Source: Sympetrum striolatum
Taxonomy: Eukaryota; Arthropoda; Insecta; Odonata; Libellulidae
Direction: 5' to 3'
Assembly (NCBI GenBank): GCA_947579665.1
Contig: OX388351.1
Location: forward strand, 1,178,001-1,242,000
DNA length: 64,000 bases
Shown: positions 58,601 through 64,000 of the stretch, piece after piece
Layout: each line of letters begins with the position of its first letter
How positions within the stretch are numbered: position 1 is the stretch's first letter
Made by a program: the position numbers and the translations under genes
The notes under the pieces: model-generated
The model's database searches: none
The model's input: only the letters and a program-made list of their open reading frames with translations
Told to the model about the DNA's origin: nothing

Positions 58601-61600
58601 CATGAAATTCAATCTCCGTGATTCTAAAGAGATCCTTATGGATATTCAGTCAAAACAAAGTGAGGATTTGAACTTATGAATACATGTATTCTTAACTGTT
58701 CCTGAAATTTATAAGTTATTGTAAACAAACGACACCTCACAACTTTAACACAATATTGTAAAATTATATTTTTAGGCTATAATCACTGATGGTATTTTCC
58801 TTCTTGGCGTAAAAACAAATCTTAAAGATTATCTCTCAGAAACTCCTGAGTTGATTGAAGTAAAAATTACTGTCGGATGTTATCTTTTGAACGTATTTGA
58901 AAAATATCGACTACTTTAATGTTCAAATAACTCAAGATAAGTCTGTTACAACAATACACACATGATGCAGTATCAGATAATGGCTCAGTAAAATTAAGCA
59001 ATAAAATTTCGGACAGAATAAAAAATCCTCAAATATGATACTGAGAGTTTTGAATGGAAATTATGAAATTATATTAACTTACAGATTTACAGTTACGGAA
59101 ATAAAATGAAATCAATATTAGCAGGCGTGACTTCGTGAAAAGCCATAAAAATAGGCCTGAAGATGTAATGCAAATCACGAAACCGGTCGCGAATAAACAC
59201 AGTCTGGAATTTACAAAGTTTTTCATTTTACGGAAATAAAAGCTTGGGAAAGGAGTATAAAGTCACACATACACAAGCAAGCTAGGGATCGGCTTACCGG
59301 ACATGTCAGGTACACCGTAAGTAGCAAATCGAGTGTTGTGGTATAAGGAAGGCCAGCCCAGGTGAATGAAAGAAAGACGCACTTAGAGACCGAGTATTTA
59401 CCAAACGGCGACGGTAAGTAAAGCCCTGTGAATTCAGTTATTTTGGGTTTCGAGGAATTAAAGTCTTTGCACAATTGAGTGAGGAAAGGATTGGAAAGCA
59501 AAAGAGTCGCACGAGTAGATTTGGATCCAGAGGCTAAAAGGAATGCAGAATGGAAACCTTGAGATAAGGAAGAAAGAAAGAGAAATAAAAAGATACAAAA
59601 GAAAATTATAGTATTCATGAGAAAACACGTTTTCCGATACAGGGTGAATTCCATACGAATAATCAAACAGAAATATAATTAAATTAATTTGAACTTTCGC
59701 AATTAAATAAAACGATTTCATTAACGCTTTGGAATGTCTTGAGAATCTAATCTTAAGAGAGAGAATTTACAAGATCAAATTTGATGGCAATAAATAAAGA
59801 TAAAATTATTACCTTTTTAGTGTATTAAGCAGGTTAGTGGGTCTAGAAGTACTTATGTTTCCCTAAGAGGTCTCATAAACATACTAAGTTGTTACTTGGT
59901 GCCACTTTTTCTCTGTTTTCATTATATAAGGACACCGGCTGTGTTAGATAATTTTTTTTCTAGAATTCACTAAAAGTTATTATTTACGGGTCATCATTAT
60001 TAAATCCATTTTTAATTGGAATCTTCTCGACGTAATTACAGAATATGCTGCCATTTCAATTCGAAATACATATTTTTTATCACAATTAAATCGCATACAT
60101 TAGCGAGCAGAACTTCTGCGAATTGAATATTTGCATAACGGAGTTCCCTTTATAATCCTCCATCAAAAATGAAGGGCGAGACATTACTCCCCCAAAAAAT
60201 AGAGGAGCAAACGGAAGAATACCCTGGGAAAAAGAGAGAGTTCCAGGAAGGAATAGTGGAATCCCGATTAGAGATAAAAAGAGCGGGAAGAGAGGACTCC
60301 GGGCGCTTAGACGAAACAGCCATTTTTTGCTCTCCCTCGCCATTGTCACGGGGCAGCGGATTCTTCGCTGGGAAATCGAAAACGTGATCTGAAATGACAT
60401 CGGAAGGAAAAGGAGAGAAGAAGGAAATGAAGACATAAGAGACAGGGAGAAGTGAAGTGGAAAATAAAGGAGCACAGGGGATGAAGATCAAGTAAAAGGA
60501 GAAATAATTAAGGCAGCGAAAGACGGGAAATGATGTTGAGTCGGTAAAGGGAAGAAATGAAAGTAAAAGGTAGAGATGAAGAGGGAGAGGACAACTGGGG
60601 GGAAATGAGTCAACTCCGTTTGACCGACAGTTCCCCGAAACTATATTTGACAGGCACACTTTCCACCAAAACCACGTTTAACTAACAGCTCCGTTGTTTC
60701 ATTAATTCAAAAGTGTTAATTGGTTTTTAAAATGAACAAAAACAGTAAATTAGCCTGATGCTCGGTATTAACAGGCACATAAATGGATAATTATTTCTTA
60801 ATATTGGAAAGCGAGCTAAGATAGATATACTTTCCTCTTCTATGGGGCCTATTTACTATTTACTAATTACTTACCTCATCATTTTGAAGTCATTGAGAAA
60901 AACCAGATTTGTGGCTACGTTAACCTATGCAGGATCTATCTTGAATAAGTTACGAAAATTTAAAAATATAATGAATCGACATTTAAAATGAAAAAATTTC
61001 CAATGAGAACAAGGTAAATACCATGATATATATCTAAAAATAATTTTACATATTATTAGACGCAAAAGTGAGCAATAAAGTAAGGATCTCATAGGGTAAT
61101 GTTGATCACGTCAAAATACAACGACAATGATTGCAAATATCCGAGCTGGATAACGTAAAAGAGGAAAAGGTTAAATAAATGTATACATCTACTGCTTATG
61201 TTCCTTAAACGCTTAGTGTAGATAACATGCATTCAGTTTTAACCAATTTTAGAGGAAAGTGTATTTCATATTCTTGATAGTTCTTTTGGTTCCATGATGC
61301 AATATTTTTTTCACTTTGTCCCAAACCAAAAAATCTTGCAAATTAAATTACTAATCAAACAAGATAAGGAGAGCTTCTTCAATTATAGCTAAATTTTAAT
61401 GGAAAATGCTGGTATTGCTTAATCTCATGGAGGCGTTCGGTTTAAAAAAGCTTAAATGAAAGTTAATAAGACTCTGATAACATAAAGATCTCATTGATTA
61501 TTTTGGTTGCTCTTAATCTCTTTTCTGAGGCCACTGGCATCCTCGACAGGTACGCATTCCTCATTAAACACGGAATATACAAAAGGAAATCATCCGAAAC

Positions 61601-64000
61601 GTCAACTACTTGGTGTACATGAGAAAAATTGCGATCAAGGAAACTATATCCTCCGAAGTTCTGAGAAATTACAACTTTGACTCCCTCGAAATAAACTGTG
61701 GTAGTAATCGTCTCCAGCAAAACCATTAATCACCGGAATGTTTCCCTCCCTGAAATTGAAAATAAGACGCGGAACAGCGAGCGTTAGGAAGAACAAAGAC
61801 AAATGAAGTCGACGAGAGAGAAACAACATAGCGATGCAGAGATACAAAACAAACGAGGGGCGTAAAACGTTGCTTAACGACCAAGAAACATTTCCGAGAG
61901 ATGGATCAAAAAGAAAGAAGAGAAGCGAAAAAGATGCAAGATAATGAGCATTTGGGGATTAATGGAGAGAATTTTCGTGGAGTAGAAGGCATGAATTGAA
62001 AGGCGATTTGGAGAATGTTTGATCGATCAAATCCATAAGCACCCTAAAGTACGAAAAAGGAAATAAATAATTGACTGCTTCTTATTTAATCGTTCTTATG
62101 AGGGAATAAAACTTTTCTTATCGATATTCTGGTTCTGGTAACAATAGCAGAATCATTAACTCAGAAGATAAAAATATTTTAGCTTAATCTAGGCCATTTA
62201 TTGGAAATGCATTTTAAACCTTCTATAACATAATAATTTTCAATGAATTTATATTCAGTTAAGAATCAAATGCTTTTACTGTTGATATATTTCGCAAAGA
62301 ACATACAACAAAAATAATTCGGATTTATTAATCACAGATATGACCATATATGCTAAGCACTTACAGAAAATATTACGCTTCTTTATCTTTTCACAAGATC
62401 CACTTCTTTAAAGAACCCTAGATCCCTTCTTTAGCTTTAAAAAACATTTACCTTAGCAACCATCTAAATAAGCCACAACGGGGTCAATTAAGTATTTGTT
62501 TGCTTCTATTAAGAATGCAATAATGCAGAGACGTGAATATTAAATGCAAAAACAACAATCCTTATCCTTAGGTGACTGTAACATTTATCTAAATGTCCTC
62601 ATTCCAAAATCTTGTATTCAAATTCTACGTCCTACAAGTAATTATGAATCGTTTCCTGCAAGTCAGCATTTAAGTGAACGTTAACGGATGAAAGATATCA
62701 TCCATCCGAAGTAACTGAATTTCCTTACTCTCTCATTATCCCACGAATAAATGGCATCTCTCATTCGTTCCTACGATCTTCCTGTGTACGTTCCTTCTCA
62801 TATATTGATGCAATTTAACTCTTCCCGTTCCGCTCTCTCGGAATTAATCTAAGGGAGACTATGCTAGAAGTTGAAATTGACCTTTTATGACATATCTCTA
62901 ATCGCCAGTCCATCCATGATAAGGATTGCGGTCATTTATCATGGTCATTTACGAAGGAACCCTAATAACTTAAATCCGCTCTACGATTTTCGGCTCACGA
63001 ATACGGATCTAACTTGGCAATGTTTCGAAGGATGTTAAAGCATTACAAATGTGAATATAAACTTCGTATTTGGTAATAAAAGCATTCAAAAATTTTCCAA
63101 TGTAATGAATCTTTTTCTTTAAATGAACACGTTTATCTTTTAACCTTTGATAATTATAAAAGGTAATAAAATGAAGGTGACCTCCATGGACTTATTCTTT
63201 AAGATTAAAAACGAAAATTAAAAAAAATAAATAAAATTCTCAAGCGAACCCTTTCCTTAGGTGATATCACCTTTATACTCTTTTTTATATGTCTTTAAGG
63301 GTAGAAAAAGATGCTGCCCAATGTCCTTCGAAGAGAAAAATGACAGGATAATACAACAAAAAACATTCCCATTCCACCTTTATCATCTTCCATCAATTTT
63401 CTTTCGATGTAATTTTAACAGAAATGGAAAACCATCGGTGTGATTAGAATGCCGAATTGGACAGAATTAATGCTAAGAGATGGAAAAATGGATATTGTCC
63501 TCTCTTAATCTCAATCAGCTATCAATTAGGACTCTTTGAGTATGAATAAAATTTGTGGAAGATTCTGCTACAGATATTCGTGCACACTCAAGTCAACTGT
63601 TTTTGGTAAACCACCGCCATCATCAAGATATAACATTATCCCCTTTTTGGCTATAACTTGCGTGTATGAAAATGAAAATTTCTGATAGAAGGGAAGGACT
63701 TGAATTAAGGATATATCTCAATCGTACAGAAAAGAGGATCATTGGAGAATACATATAGTTAACTTTGGTATTGATTCGTAAATATTGTTACCTTCTTCAA
63801 GCAGCATAATCCTACAATCGGTTGCACATGCAATGCCTCTAAGATCCGTTTCCCAAAAAAATTTCAAGGATTTGTTTTCACATACTCATTCCAAAAAAAT
63901 GCTTATTTGCTTCCTTTTTTCCATCTCTTTCGAAACCTCGCATGAGCGGATTCCTTTTTCCACTCTCCCGCACAACAAAACATGCAGAGAAAGGGAACCG
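55601..64000. other. long noncoding stretch to the window end
   Basis: There is a GC-richer patch at about 56490-57300, including the CRE-like palindrome TGACGTCA near 56808. The plus strand is strongly purine-rich at about 60160-60620 and 61780-61990, which creates the 129- and 169-codon minus-strand frames of Phe/Ser/Leu/Pro. A 147-codon minus frame at 59223-59666 has the same cause. No gene, tRNA or element ends were recognised. Confidence 0.45.

Noticed and set aside
59223..59666. 147-codon minus-strand frame with a hydrophobic start
   Set aside because: The Phe/Leu/Ser richness follows from a purine-rich plus strand. The apparent membrane segment is compositional, and a second minus frame overlaps it.
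60086..60659. 129- and 169-codon overlapping minus-strand frames
   Set aside because: They are Phe/Ser/Leu/Pro strings produced by the purine-rich plus strand. Two frames are open at once, as expected from composition and not from coding.
1..64000. CRISPR arrays, bacterial operons, rRNA genes or LTR retrotransposons
   Set aside because: No regularly spaced direct repeats, no tightly packed long frames, no rRNA-like blocks, and no pair of long direct terminal repeats with TG...CA ends was seen.

Overview
The window looks like one contig from an AT-rich animal genome, most likely an insect or other arthropod. This is inferred from three things: base composition, the absence of long reading frames, and the repeat mix (Transib, piggyBac-type, hAT, several LINE lineages, a tRNA-derived SINE, dinucleotide and trinucleotide microsatellites). 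Nothing suggests bacteria, plasmid or phage: there are no operons, no ribosome-binding sites and no open frame above about 170 codons. I found no host gene that I can identify, so the window is probably intergenic or the inside of a very large intron.

Mobile-element remnants are the recognisable content. From left to right: a short GGTTY-rich repeat (5.9 kb); a 318-bp tandem pair ending in a (CA)n tract (8.3-8.8 kb); a tRNA-like relic (9.4 kb); a GC-rich hAT-like end (12.9 kb); an isolated Transib-type terminal sequence (14.9 kb); a bounded, internally deleted Transib transposon with a CGACG target-site duplication (17402-21029); an RTE-like LINE tail (23.2 kb); a tRNA-SINE on the minus strand (27.0 kb); a CR1/Jockey-like LINE fragment (28.7 kb); a piggyBac-type MITE in TTAA (36.2 kb); a foldback element with 13-bp direct repeats (40.8 kb); two hAT MITEs with 8-bp duplications (42.9 and 46.6 kb); and two further LINE fragments (44.8 and 54.0 kb). 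The 3' ends of the LINE fragments carry their own simple-sequence tails.

The best non-repeat coding candidate is a 157-codon acidic frame at 54997-55470 with an AATAAA 125 bases after its stop. It resembles no family I know. A glutamine-rich minus-strand segment near 7.8 kb is a weaker exon candidate. Short GC-richer, information-rich patches (for example 7.0-7.6, 24.4-24.9, 39.2-39.6, 44.2-44.5, 47.7-48.1 and 56.5-57.3 kb) could be conserved noncoding sequence, but that cannot be judged from one sequence.

The most informative object is the Transib element, from the transposon family that gave rise to RAG1. Its ends show a recombination-signal-like layout: CACAGTG, a 23-base spacer, then an A-rich nonamer-like block. 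The C-terminal transposase part, with the motif holding the third catalytic acid, survives. The region that should hold the first two catalytic acids is absent.
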